NCBI GenBank assembly: GCA_036250195.1
Contig: JAVHZZ010000003.1
Coordinates: forward strand, 340,819,375-340,883,374
From: Mixophyes australis
Lineage: Eukaryota; Chordata; Amphibia; Anura; Limnodynastidae
Direction of reading: 5' to 3'
Length of the DNA stretch: 64,000 nt
Made by a program: the position numbers and the translations under genes
The notes under the pieces: generated by a model
The model's database searches: none
Seen by the model: only the letters and a program-made list of their open reading frames with translations
Told to the model about the DNA's origin: nothing
In this document: positions 46,560 to 57,670 of the stretch, piece after piece
How positions within the stretch are numbered: the stretch's first letter is position 1
Layout of the letters: every line of letters starts with the position of its first letter

Positions 46560-47090
46560 CCAGACTTTGCAAGGGACTATGTGTGTGTGGAATAAAGCTG
46601 AGGACAGAGTTGAGGATGAGACAAGGCAACGGGCATAAGACACTGGTGAGAGTGTGATGAGTAGATGGGGGTAGTGACACTGAAAGGAGGAAAGATGATG
46701 AGCTCAGTTTTGGACATGTTGAGCTTTAAGTAGCGTTGGGACAGCCAATTGGAGATGGCAGAGATGCATTTGGACACATTGATTTAAAAAGAAGTAGAGA
46801 GGTCAGGATAGGGGAGGTATATTTGGGTGTCGTCTGCTTAGAGAAGGTAATGGAGAATAACGTAGCATATTTATGGAACAAGGTATATAATGAGGAAAGC
46901 ACAGGGCCAGGAACAGAGCCTTGAGGCCCCCAACAGATAGTGGAAGTAGAGGGGAAGATACACACAGGGACTGCTCAGAAAGGTAGAGAGTGAACCAGAC
47001 AAGCACAATACCACAAAGGGCAAGGGAGAGAAGTGTGTGCAGGAAGAGGGTGGTTGATTGTATCGAAAGCAGCATAGAGGTCAAAGAGGA
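46560..47090 (-). pseudogene. L2-clade LINE reverse transcriptase remnant
   Basis: Minus-strand translation in shifting frames gives, in order: LFLHTLLSLALCGIVLVWF with LYLSEQSLCVS, CWGPQGSVPGPVLSSLYT, and SAISNWLSQRYLKLNMSKTE followed by LIIFPP. These match consecutive RT blocks of L2/CR1 elements: finger segment, GxPQGSxLGPLLF, and the thumb helix after the catalytic DD. The YADD box itself is not preserved in a readable form. Several frameshifts are present. It is dead and old. Confidence 0.8.
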
Positions 47091-47214
47091 TGAGTAGGCT
47101 CCCTTGTTACATAATGCTAGGACAGGTTAATAACAGGAGTGATACAAGTGAGGCTGAGAAGAAAATCGGGAGGAGGAAAGTTACTCACAAAGTTCTGCTC
47201 ATACATATATAAAT

Positions 47215-47517
47215 CATACTTGCCAACTTTTTTCAGATGGCTTCCGGGAGCTGCGGGAGGGAGGTGGGCGTGTAGGGGGCGGGGCTCCGGCAATCGCGTC
47301 ATTTTAGCCCCGCCCCTGTGACGTAATGACGCAAATCGCGTCATTTTACAGCAGGGGGCGGGGCCAAATGGCGCGATTCCCGGTGAATCGCGGCGTTTGA
47401 ACAAAATTCTGCAGGAAGTGGGCAGATCAGGGAGATTTCCACACTCTCCCGGGAGTCCGGGAGACTCTCGCGAAATGCGGGAGTCTCCCGGATATTGCGG
47501 GAGAGTTGGCAAGTATG
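47215..47517. mobile_element. hAT-like MITE, CATACTTGCC family, copy 3
   Basis: Ends CATACTTGCCAACTTTTTTC and GAGAGTTGGCAAGTATG. The exact 8-bp duplication ATATAAAT flanks it (47207-47214 and 47518-47525). The interior is GC-rich with repeated GCGTCATTTTA and GGGGCGGGGC motifs. Confidence 0.92.
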
Positions 47518-47525
47518 ATATAAAT

Positions 47526-48641
47526 AAGAACATACACAAATCCATAAACGAATAGATAATTGTACCCATTTTCCTGTTTACTTCAGGTATAAGTCTACTC
47601 TTCAACAGTGCACTTTATAAGTCATCAAAAGCACTTTTATCCCAAGAAGTTTTTCTTTGCCCTCTCTTTCTCCCTAGCTCCTTTTTGTAAGCCTAGCTGT
47701 TTTATCAAGCCTCACTCTCTTTCATCTCCTAACTCACTTTCCTCCCCTAGCTTTCTTCTGCCCTTAGATTTAATTTTACCATAATTATATCCCTTCTTAC
47801 CCCAGAGCTCTCTTCCCCTCATTTATTTCTATTCAAACAATTCAAACCAATTATAGTGCGCTCAATTGCCTGCATAATCAACTGAAATAAATTGAATTAA
47901 AGATGACACTAAAATGGCTTTAAATAAATATACTCTATAACCTATGCAAACAATCTATATTGCTAACAATTTTAATAAGAAAACAGAGATAAAAAAGATA
48001 ACATAAAAGATAGCATCAAACAAATAAAATTCATAAAATTAGAGATTCTTCTCAATAAAAATTGAATGTAAACTAATCCATATAAAGTCATTGAACGTAG
48101 GCTAATGTCCAAATAACAGATGTCTATACATAAATCGATGGCGTGTTAGATGGAAGAATAGACATACAATTGAAAAAAACAGTTCACCAATGTTGCCACA
48201 ATGAATATATCTGTCCCAGTATAGTACTACCCTGTTGTGGATAGAATGTGCTGCTCGTTAGTTGGAAACCAACGTGGAGGTCAAGAGCTCTGATACTTCA
48301 TATCCATGCGTGTTGATCCGAGTGATTAATCACAGCTTGAGGAGAGTGTCGTAACTGGTGGCTAGTGGTGGAGTTCTTGAAGAATATTTGCCATATCGAG
48401 TACCTGGGACTTGTTAGATGCAGAGATGGAGAACTCGCCTGGCGTGCGTTCCACAGTGGAACGCAAATCCGGACTTCCTGTTTGACGTCACGGAGATGGG
48501 CTCCATGACTAAGCTGCTTTATGCAACAAAGAGGATATTACATGGACTTTATCACGGAGATTGTTTGTAAGTCCTCCCTACATATAAGGCTGAAGGAACA
48601 GTTTAGTATCCATTTAGCACACTTCTTGGTTAGCTGTGATT
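47526..48641. other. AT-rich spacer, no gene recognised
   Basis: T/C-rich to 47830 and then very A-rich. No coding region or element end is recognised. Confidence 0.5.
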
Positions 48642-48962
48642 GGGCAGCACGGTGGCTCAGTGGTTAGCACTTCTGCCTTACAGCACTGGGGTCATGAGTT
48701 CAATTCTCGACCATGGCCTTATCTGTGTGGAGTTTGTATGTTCTCCCCGTATTTGCGTGGGTTTCCTCTGGGTGGTCTGGTTTCCTCCCACACTCCAAAA
48801 ACATACTAGTAGGTTAATTGGCTGCTAACAAATTGACCCTTTGTGTGTGTGTGTGTGTTAGGGAATTTAGACTGTAAGCTCCAATGGGGCAGGGACTGAT
48901 GTGAGTTCTCTGTACAGCGCTGCGGAATTAGTGGCGCTATATAAATAAATGGTGATGATGAT
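48642..48962 (+). mobile_element. tRNA-like SINE with L2-like tail, copy 1
   Basis: The head GGGCAGCACGGTGGCTCAGT contains a perfect RNA polymerase III A box (TGGCTCAGTGG, 48653-48663). A B-box-like GAGTTCAATTC is at 48696-48706. A central domain follows (GTTTGTATGTTCTCCCC, GGTTTCCTCCCACACTCC, GGTTAATTGGCTGC), then TGTACAGCGCTGCGGAATTA and GCGCTATATAAATAAATGGT with a (GAT)n tail. That 3' part matches the L2-like tail at 37411-37541, suggesting an L2 LINE provides the reverse transcriptase. It is a common vertebrate SINE type, and this copy is nearly complete. Confidence 0.85.
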
Positions 48963-49688
48963 CGGTTCCTAGGACTCTGAGGGCTGCCTGCTCCCATTTG
49001 ACCCAGAGCTATGTATTTCCAACACTAGTACATTTTATCCCAGCCAAGGAAAGGACTATTTGTATCAGCTTATATATCTGTGAAGAATATATTATTCCCC
49101 TATTTCCTGGATGTTGCTTAAAGAGATATACAATTAATGTGTAATGTGGAATAATACACCGGGACTATCAAACTACCAGAATATATATATATTGGCAAGT
49201 TTTTTGATCTCCTTGATGTTTTATAATGGAATGCGCATTTTGTATGTTTTAATGGATTAAATATTGTTATATTTTTCAAAGCATTGCGCTCTTTCATTTA
49301 TTGGTTGTCTTTTTATTAGTGCTAATAGGTTCAGGATTTTAAAACTGTATAATATGATAGCTAAGAAGCCTGCTACTGTTATACCCATGGATCTGATGCT
49401 CTCTAGTAGAAGAGATCTGATTTAGGTTGCCCCTGGTTTTCCATCCACTTATGGGTATTTGGTTACCTGTAACCTAATGAAACACCCAGAACTTTCATCC
49501 TTTATCTTTATAAATGTGTCCTCCAAACAAAGGGCAAGAAACTTAAAGGTTCCTGGCATAGATTACACTGCGTCCTGCAGTTTAGCCTCGCACTGTCGTG
49601 AATGGAGGAACTCAGCTATGTAGAACATTTCAGACTATAGAATTTTCGCCACTGCTTCACAGAGAGTTAACACATATAATATAGAGTA

Positions 49689-49689
<1 letters not shown>
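48963..49689. other. spacer, nothing recognised
   Basis: AT-rich sequence with no open frame of note. Confidence 0.5.

Positions 49690-49747
<58 letters not shown>
49690..49747. repeat. (ATCT)n microsatellite
   Basis: About 14 uninterrupted TATC units. Confidence 0.97.
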
Positions 49748-49906
49748 TAATAGAATTCCAGTGGGATGGGGGTGGTCCGCACATTTTCAAATATATTAAA
49801 GGTGCTACACTACTGTGACTGACAGTACACACTTTAAGCAGTAAGACCATACTTATACATAATTAGATAGAGAGATATGTTAAACTCTGCAGTAATATAA
49901 GTTTAT

Positions 49907-50260
49907 ATTATGTATTCCTCTGGTTCCATATCATTACTTGCATTATTGGACTCTGCTGCCACTGAACACTTTATCATTCAAGACTTGGTTTCCAGATTAG
50001 CACTTCCTTTGATTCCTATCAAACCTCCGACTTTTTTAACTGCTGTTGATGATCATAGGATTCCAGGAGCTACGACTGAATTCCGAGCGACTCCTCTGAT
50101 TCTACAAGTGGGGCTTTACACTTGGAGACCATTTCATTCATTGTTATTCCACAGGCCTCTTCTCTTGACAGTCATTTTGGGGATACCCTGGCTTTAGCTC
50201 CATTTGCTTACTCTGGCTTGGCGATCTCCTCTAGTCCTAGCCTGGGGCTCTGAATGTTGG
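49907..50260 (+). pseudogene. gypsy protease fragment from a second Tf1/sushi-like element
   Basis: The plus-strand frame reads ALLDSAATEHFIIQ, PPTFLTAVDDHRIPG and VILGIPWL, followed after a stop by LTLAW and LVLAWGSECWDTCL. Each block aligns with the protease segment of the intact element (FVDSGSAGNFIS, LFLTAVDGNRISNG, VILGLPLL, MVTSWGPQCFKSCL). The catalytic DSG reads DSA here, and a TAG follows WL. Flanking gag, RT and LTR are missing, so it is an isolated old fragment in the opposite orientation. Confidence 0.8.
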
Positions 50261-50280
50261 GACACCTGTCTTAAGTGAGG

Positions 50281-51145
50281 TTATCCTCTATAATTCCTCA
50301 TTATAATACCCCTGCATTTCATGTCAGGGGTATTATATTCAGAATCAGCACCAAATTTAAGAGCCCAAACTAAGACAAATAACTAGTAACTCCCAAACAT
50401 TTCAATGAATTCACCCATACAGTTTGCAATCAGTAAAAGGAAGGAATTACTTGTCCAAATTCATATGGAACCCTGAGAACATTTCAAATGTATTGATCAA
50501 ATGAAGAGCAAGCCTTAGTGATGGGCCCACATCTACAATATACAATTTTTTTTTGGCATACAGGGACATCTGTCTTCTGCCATCATGACCTTAGCCCTTC
50601 AAACTGCAGGGATTAGTGGTTCAGAATAGCCAAAAGTTGATTAGTGAGGGTAAATAGACCTAAAAAGAGAGAGCAATCTTGTCACATACCCATTGGCAAT
50701 GAAAAGAAGAGGAGATATTTATAGTCATGGTTCACAAACTGATATACTACTTCCTGGCTAGTCTTCATCTAGGGGAAAAAAAAAACGGAACTTGGCTTCA
50801 AACCTCCAGAAGATACCCACCACCATACAAATAGTTCCATTCTATTCAATCAAAAGCTTAATTGTAATTCAGGGTCACAAAGAATCTAAAGCCAATATTA
50901 TCATGAAGGGAAATTTCCTCCTCCTCGGGGAATTCCATGATGTCTAGTAATAGGACCAACAGGTGAGGAGGTGAATTGTGAAGCAAATTAAAGTGGATAC
51001 ACTGGATTAATAGACAATGGATGGAAGGTAATATGTTTTTCTGACCAACCATGTCAGTATCAGCATATCAGCATCCTTCTTCCATCCTAGTCCCTCTGTG
51101 TGTGATATATTATATATATCAGTTTCTGTGTAAAGGAGAGTCTTA
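50281..51145. other. spacer, nothing recognised
   Basis: AT-rich with no gene or clear element end. Confidence 0.5.
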
Positions 51146-51511
51146 GGAGTATATTTACTAAACTGCGGGTTTGAAAAAGTGGTGATGTTGCCTATAGCAA
51201 CCAATCAGATTCTAGGGGGTAAATGTATCAATGACCGGATTCTTCAACTCCGGCGAGATCGGTGTCTTCAGCGCTTAAATTTAAAGCGGCGCTGCCTTGT
51301 AAAGGGAAACTTCTCTTTACAAGGCAGCGCCGCTTTAAATTTAAGCGCTGAAGACGCCGATCTCGCCGGAGTTGAAGAATCCGGTCATTGATACATTTAC
51401 CCCTAGATGTCATTTTGTAGAATGTACGAAATAAATGACAGCTAGAATCTGATTGGTTGCTATAGGCAACATCTACACTTTTTCAAACCTGCAGTTTAGT
51501 AAATATACCCC
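51146..51511. mobile_element. foldback MITE, GCGGGTTTGAAAAAG family, copy 4 (interrupted)
   Basis: The left half runs to TTCTAG at 51215 and the right half resumes with ATGTCATTTTGTAGAATGTA at 51407. Together they make the usual palindrome of about 175 bp. A different MITE sits in between. Confidence 0.9.
51216..51403. mobile_element. foldback MITE nested in a MITE
   Basis: 188-bp near-perfect palindrome. The arms begin GGGGTAAATGTATCAATGAC, then carry GGATTCTTCAACTCCGGCGA and AAATTTAAAGCGGCGCTGCC, with a short loop AGGGAAACTTC. It is flanked by TAG on both sides (51213-51215 and 51404-51406) and splits the element at 51146-51511. The terminal GGGGTAAAT resembles the host MITE's GGGGTA(T/A)AT ends. 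Confidence 0.92.
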
Positions 51512-51760
51512 GTAGTATTTGACATTTCAACAAAGAATACTGGGATTTATCAGGATAAATTTCCACATTTTTTGACAGTGACTCAGTCTCACTAAGGACT
51601 GCCGTAACTCATATAAAACGGTCCTTCAGGATGTTCGTAAAAGATTATGCAGAGGTTTGCTGAGTGCTGATTTTTCTGCCAATAGTGTGGAACTGCTCTT
51701 CCATCACTGGACACATTTGTCCAAGTCCATTATCCAGTAGGCAGACACCTTTCACCCTGA
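51512..51760. other. short spacer
   Basis: Nothing recognised. Confidence 0.5.
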
Positions 51761-51768
51761 GGCACAGA

Positions 51769-52023
51769 CAGGGGCGGACCCAGACATTTGCCCTACCCGG
51801 GGCGATTTTAGGGGGGGCGATTAAGGCCCCGGCCCCTTTCTGTGTTCTAAGGCTGCCGGCGGCTGCACAGTATGTGCAGGTCCGTTCAGCAGTGAAAGTG
51901 TGTTGTCCCGCTGCTCTGATTGTGTTTAAAACACAATCAGAGCAGCCGGGCAGCATACTGTCACTGCTGAACGGACCTGCACAGTGTGCAGCTGTCGGCA
52001 GCAAGCCCCTGGATCCGCCACTG
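51769..52023. mobile_element. hAT-like MITE, CAGGGGCGGACC family
   Basis: 255 bp with imperfect terminal inverted repeats CAGGGGCGGACCCAG and CTGGATCCGCCACTG. It has an exact 8-bp duplication GGCACAGA (51761-51768 and 52024-52031). The interior palindrome includes GTGCAGGTCCGTTCAGCAGT and its mirror, and ACACAATCAGAGCAGC. Confidence 0.93.
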
Positions 52024-52031
52024 GGCACAGA

Positions 52032-52690
52032 GATCTGGAGAGTTAGCTTCAGTTGTGTATGATCTAAAATGCTTAAGGCCAAATGCTGAATTGTCGAAAC
52101 TGGACATAGCTGAGTGACAAGTGAACATCCTATCATCCAGATTCTTTCATCTCCACAGACCTTGCAGGTCATAAGCAGAGGCCCAACCTACTGTACTTAT
52201 TGTCCCTGTGGGGTGGATAGTTCTGTTGACATTAGAGAATGGTACCATATTGAAGTCTCTAGTACAGCACCATATATTTAAGAAGACAGATATAGTCCCA
52301 ACATGATATACTCAACATTTGTGCAGGAATTATCTTGTACTGTATCTGCATTGCTCGATCCAGCCTTAAGTCTTGACTTTCTAGTTTAAACATTGCATGT
52401 TCCATGAGAGACACCCAGTTATCAACATTATAACGTATATAGAACTAAAATTTCTCTATAGATTTGCCTAAATGTAAACTGCAGATGACTATAAGTTGGA
52501 CCAAAGGCAGGTGTTATAGCCCAAAATACTAGAACTCTTTATGTTAAAATATTTAGCATCTTGTATATTCAGATATATACACATTCACCAAACAATTATA
52601 GTTATCTGGCATCCATATTTGTTGGTAATGGGGTTGTTAGGTTAGCAGCAGAAATTACGAGGTGTGTGACTTAAAAGGACAGTCTTTATT
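52032..52690. other. spacer, nothing recognised
   Basis: AT-rich with no gene recognised. Confidence 0.5.
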
Positions 52691-53288
52691 TTAGAACACG
52701 ATTGATCAGCAACAAACAGTATATGCAGAGTATCAGATGCAGGATATCAGATGCAGACTATCAGGTTCAGAATCATATGAAGATTTATCAGGTTCAGAAT
52801 CATATGCCAATAGCTCTGCTATCAACAGGCAGAAATGCAGGATACAGACCCAATATCAAAGCAGGAGATTAATCCAAATCAGCAGATGTGGTACAGTGGA
52901 ATGTCACAGTGTACTGATCAGCAGTATATAACCAGAGAATCCAAAATATACTGAGACAGACCCAGAGTCCCTCAGAACATCCAGCCACAATAGCACTAGA
53001 AGCAGCACAAATGTCAATGCAAATTCTTATAGCTCTAATTGGATGGAGTGGAGCTGTGCAACTGATGATCAGGATGCAGGCCTAAATGGATGTGGAGAAG
53101 ATGAACACCGCCGGATGTCCACCAGATGTACCACCGGATGTCAGGAAACAGAACGGGTTACATTAAAGGTACAGCTTTCTTGGAATACTACCATCTCAGC
53201 CAGGAAAGGAGCACTGAGTGCTTGATAGCCACGTAGGTAACAGGAACACAAATGGTCAGAAAGAGCTAGAAATCAGAACCAGAATCAT

Positions 53289-53609
53289 AGCATGGTGGCT
53301 CAGTGGTTAGCACTTCTGCCATACAGCACTGCGGTCATGAGTTAATTTCCCGACCATAGCCTTATCTGTGAGGAGTTTGTATGTTCACCCCGTGTTCGCA
53401 TGGGTTTTCTCCTGGTGCTCCGGTTTCCTCCCACACTATAAAAACATACTGGTATGTTAATTGGCTAATAAAAAATTGACCCTAGTCTGTCTGTCTTTGT
53501 GTATGTGTGTTAGGGAATTTAGACTGCAAGCCCCAATGAGACAGGGACTGATGTGAGTGAGTACAGCGGTATAAATAAATAAATGGTGATGATGATGATG
53601 ATGATGATA
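53289..53609 (+). mobile_element. tRNA-like SINE with L2-like tail, copy 2
   Basis: Same family as 48642. It keeps the A box TGGCTCAGTGG, a mutated B box (GAGTTAATTTC), GGTTTCCTCCCACACTA and TTAGGGAATTTAGACTG, and a (GAT)n tail. It lacks part of the GCGCTGCGGAATTAGTGGCG block near the tail. More diverged than copy 1. Confidence 0.85.
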
Positions 53610-53619
53610 GTCAGACTTA

Positions 53620-53793
53620 GGGGTATATTTATTAAACTGTGGGTTTTGAAAAAGTGGAAATGTTGCTTACAGCAACCAATAAGATTCTAGCTGTCATTTT
53701 GTAGAATGTACTAAATAAATGATAACTAGAATTTGATTGGTTGCTAGGCAACATCTTCACTTTTTCAAACCCGCAGTTTAGTAATTATACCCC
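53620..53793. mobile_element. foldback MITE, GCGGGTTTGAAAAAG family, copy 5
   Basis: Ends GGGGTATATTTATTAAACTG and CAGTTTAGTAATTATACCCC. An exact 3-bp duplication TTA flanks it (53617-53619 and 53794-53796). It is the clearest insertion footprint of the family. Confidence 0.92.
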
Positions 53794-53950
53794 TTAGATA
53801 GGAATCAGAACCAGAATCATAGTCAGAGTTAGACAGGGATCAGAACCATAATAATAGTCAGATGTAGCCAGAGATCAGAACCAGAATTAAAAGCAGAGAG
53901 CTCTCATACACAGGAAAATACAGCAGAACCTGACATCTGACACATGTAGG

Positions 53951-55273
53951 TAGCACAACTGCATTGCAGCTCAAACTATTTAAAAGCACGCATCTCTCAT
54001 ACATAGGGAAAGAGCATTAGAAATAGACGACAGAAGCAGAATCCTAAGAAGGGTTTAGGAAAATGAAATACAACATTGTTAAACCAGTAAAACATGTTTT
54101 TTTATTGCACTATTATTATATAAATTAAGCACTTTATCTCAGTCTAGGGCAGAATCCAAAAATAAGAAAAACAAACCAGTTTTAGCCTCCTGGTTGTGGG
54201 CAATCAGTAAAACCACCGCATTCAGCGCAGTATGGTCATCTGAGAAGACTCCGCCTATAGTCATTCAAATGTTAGTAGGCAAAAGACTGCATTACAGTAT
54301 ATAAGTCATGATAGGCTACGGGAAGCTTCGATGGAGCAGAGCTGATGGCAGCAGAAAGAATAACGGGCAGCAAATCAGGGAGCATATACTTTTGCATACA
54401 GATCAAGGAAATAAAAGTTATTGTTCTAGTTCCTCAATCCACCCATGTCTGGAATTCCATGGTATAGCCCATGACAGGTCTGGAGCCTTGCCATAAACTG
54501 AATAAGGTGGCTTCCACTGTAGCACAACAATGATGGTCGTCAAAAGCTGCTGCCAAAGACTGCAGATGTCCTGGGTCCTGATAGTGGGTTGTGGAACGAA
54601 AGGCCTCACTCAAAAGTGAGCATAATCCCCACTTTCAGCAGATCTGTGGAGTGAATGTTTTTTTTTATAAAAGAAGCTTATATTGGGCTTTGAATCGGTG
54701 ATATTGTCCATGCTCACTGCTAGATGTGTAGGGCATAGTCAACTGATGATTAGGCTCCAATGACAAATGAACAGAGAATGCCAATGAGGGAATCGGAGAT
54801 GCAGTCGGGGCGGGGTCAGTACTGGTAAATTGCAGCTTATCCAACTTTTCCTGTACATCTGTGTTTGTCTCAGCTGGATAACTTGAATCAGAGATGGTTC
54901 AGGGATGAGCAATCCATAAGTAGGACCATTTTTTTCTGTAAGGTTCTCAATGTCTTATGATATTACTGATACTAACTGGTGATTTCCAATTGCAGGAGGG
55001 TAAATAACAAATAGCTTCAGTATCTTTTAGTAAGTGAAGGTATTCCAAATGGAGAATTGGAGAATTGAAGCTTCAGCTAATAGAATGATCCAAAAAATAG
55101 CCAGGGGTCATTAACTAGAGTGGTACTCGATTAAAGCCAATAGGTTAAGGAGCCAGCGAGGCAATCATCCAAAGCCAGAGGGGTTGTAGATTAGCTGTTA
55201 TTTTAATAAAGAAGGAATAAAGATTTGTATAGCCTTCTGTAAGTGTGACCTACAGAACACTGGTCTTCAATAT
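53951..55273. other. spacer, no gene recognised
   Basis: Open frames at 54308-54609 are short and unrecognised. Confidence 0.45.
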
Positions 55274-55459
55274 CAGTGGATTCCAAACTTTTTCAGTTCA
55301 AGGCACCCTTAGGGTCTCCAAAAAATTTTCAAGGCACCCCAGAGCCAAAATAATTACCAAGTAGTCCCCCGCCTTGCTTTACCACTGGCCTGGCCGAGGC
55401 ACCCATGTGAGATCTCCAAGGCACCCCAGGGAGCCTAGGCGCACAGTTTGGGAACCATT
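55274..55459. mobile_element. old hAT-type MITE
   Basis: Ends CAGTGGATTCCAAACTTTTT and CAGTTTGGGAACCATTA resemble the classic hAT terminus CAGTGGTTCCCAAACT. The interior has AAGGCACCCC three times. The 8-bp flanks match only weakly (TTCAATAT versus TTCTACAG), so it is old. Confidence 0.7.
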
Positions 55460-56111
55460 ATTCTACAGTGTCTCAGTGTTTGCCATGACTTGAAGGTAAA
55501 GATGTGAAGTAGTTTAGAATATCAGAAGATTAGGTGTTTCCTTGACTTATTACCTAATACCTTTTTGTCAGCTCACTTGAATTCCAACAATGCAGCCCAT
55601 GCTACAGTGAATTAATCAAACGTGTACTTTGGCCACGTAATATTTTAATAGTACATGGATTTAATGCTCTTGTATTACATAAAATATGCACATTTTCAGA
55701 TTACACTTTGCAATCTATGTCTACTGTATATAATTAAGATTATTTATTACGACTCTTAGATAATTGCAGTGAGTAAGTGTGGAGGCAGATGTGGGTGCAT
55801 ATTTCAATAATTATTTGAAAAACAGAATTACAGTGTTGAAAAAAAGGGGGGGGGGGGATGTGAACCTTTAAAAGGTTACAGCTCTGCATGTTATTATTAG
55901 CAGCATTATACATTCATGGCCATAAGTGAAGTAGTTAATCCCATACACGTAGTGAAATACAGAGGTTGTTAAAACTCTGTTTAAATTACACTTATATTAG
56001 GTAAGATAGGAACCAGTATAGCAAATCAAGGTCATCAATTTGCTGCTGTTGTAGCTTTATTTGTTGGCATTCTGCAGTAACATGTCGGTGGGTGTAATTG
56101 TCACTTGGATT
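55460..56111. other. spacer, nothing recognised
   Basis: AT-rich with a short poly-G run near 55845. No gene. Confidence 0.5.
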
Positions 56112-56515
56112 CAGGGCCGGATTAACGGAATGGAGGCCCCTGGGCTAATGGGGCCCCCATTCCCCCGTGAGGCCCCCCCCATTAGCAGCCTGGCCCCCCT
56201 GTTAACCGACCGACCGCCCCCCCCCCCTCCAAGCGCTTACCTTCTCCTCTCCTGTCACTGCAGTCCTCCTTCCGCGGTGCGCTGTAAGCTCCTTACTGAG
56301 GAGATCTCGTGACACTCTCGCGAGATCTCCTCAGTAAGGAGATTGCTGAGCGCCGGAGAAGGAGGACTGCAGTGACAGAGCTCAGCATTGATCGGGCCGG
56401 GGGCGCCCCCGCCCCCGTCCCGATCAATACCTCTGCTGAACTCTGTCAAGGGCCCCCTGGATGCCCGAGGCCCCTGGGCTGTAGCCCAGTTAGACCTCGG
56501 GTTAATCCGGCCCTG
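56112..56515. mobile_element. hAT-like MITE, CAGGGCCGGATTAAC family
   Basis: 404 bp with terminal inverted repeats CAGGGCCGGATTAAC and GTTAATCCGGCCCTG. Flanking 8-mers CTTGGATT and ATTGGATT agree at 7 of 8 positions. A strong internal hairpin pairs CCTTACTGAGGAGATCTCG with its mirror. GC-rich with poly-C stretches. Confidence 0.9.
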
Positions 56516-56523
56516 ATTGGATT

Positions 56524-57662
56524 TAAGCATTAACATAGTTTTATTTGAAAGTTTTTTAAGGACCCCCTGTATTATGAATTACATTCTTTGTTTTCCATTC
56601 TTTGCAGATTGTGCCTCACTCCAGAATCACCTGTGGGCTAGACTGTGATACCTCCGCTGGTTATAATCAATGTTCACACACCGATGCTCTGTTACTTATT
56701 ATCATGAGCCCATAAATTTTGTGATAAATCATAACATAAGTAGAGAATATACCATTTTGGGTTATTACACCTTTATTATTTCTGTGTATCCCGAGTACTG
56801 AGAAACCAATACCTCTACTGGAAATTAAACCATGGATTCCTGAAGGTTGCTTCCTCATATTATCACAGTTGTGGATGTTTCTGTGTCTGATGCTTCCAGG
56901 ATACTCTCTGTAAAGGTGCAGGATGTACCTGCTCTCCTGCTCATGAAAGGTGATCGCACTGTTGTGATTCAATCAATGTGTGACTGCTTTATCCTATTGT
57001 TCTATTCTACTTAAATTTAGTGCTCGAGAAACTGAACAGTTAGCAATTGCATGTTGAACGCAACTTGAACGCCCAGAGAATTATGGATTAGAAATGTCTA
57101 TAATAAATGCACTGTTATTACACCCTGACACTTTGGTGCTAAGTTGATAACACAATAAAAAATAGGATAAGGAGTGGTCAAGATGACCCAAACCTTTGGA
57201 AAAATGTAACGGTGAACTGCAAGCAGATATATCCTAGGAGCCAGGTATCTCAATCAATGCACGGTACACACAGGTAAATGCCACTGCATAGGTATCCTAA
57301 TTTTCTAAGGCTCCGATTCTTCTTCTGAAGCAAAAACTGGTACATTCGTCTTCTCTTTTTCGATAAAAATCAACTCATGTTTAAAGTTGTAGTAAAACAT
57401 TGTGCAATTATAGGATTCTGTTTAAACTACCTTGAGTGAAATTAAATTGAAAACAGGGCAGAAATGAACCCTAAAGGGCTGGATTTACTATGAGTGAAGC
57501 CCGGTTTGTGCTTTGTTGTCCACCCTTCCCTCTCTCCACTTCCTCTCACAGATTCCACTCCCCTCCTTCCTTTACCAGAGTGAGCTATCTCTTACCTACA
57601 TTTAATACTTGAACAGGGTGCATCGCTATCAGTGTCAGTGCTAGGTTGTTTGGCGACCACTT
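56524..57662. other. spacer, nothing recognised
   Basis: A 101-codon minus-strand frame (56972-56667) is unrecognised. No gene supported. Confidence 0.45.
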
Positions 57663-57670
57663 GTGTAGCA

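Larger units (their letters stand above)
52691..53950 (+). repeat. decayed LTR-like sequence, interrupted twice
   Basis: Repeated ATCAG(A/G)(A/T)CCAGAATCA and GGCAGAAATGCAG motifs before and after the inserted SINE and MITE resemble gypsy LTR leader sequence, like that in the intact LTR (CAAAACCAGAATATCAGGAT). The flanks AGAAATCAGAACCAGAATCA (before 53289) and GGAATCAGAACCAGAATCAT (after 53796) match each other. Boundaries are approximate and no open frames are useful. Confidence 0.4.

Noticed and set aside
48642..48720. tRNA gene
   Set aside because: A and B boxes are present, but the sequence does not form a cloverleaf I can support and continues into a SINE body and L2-like tail.
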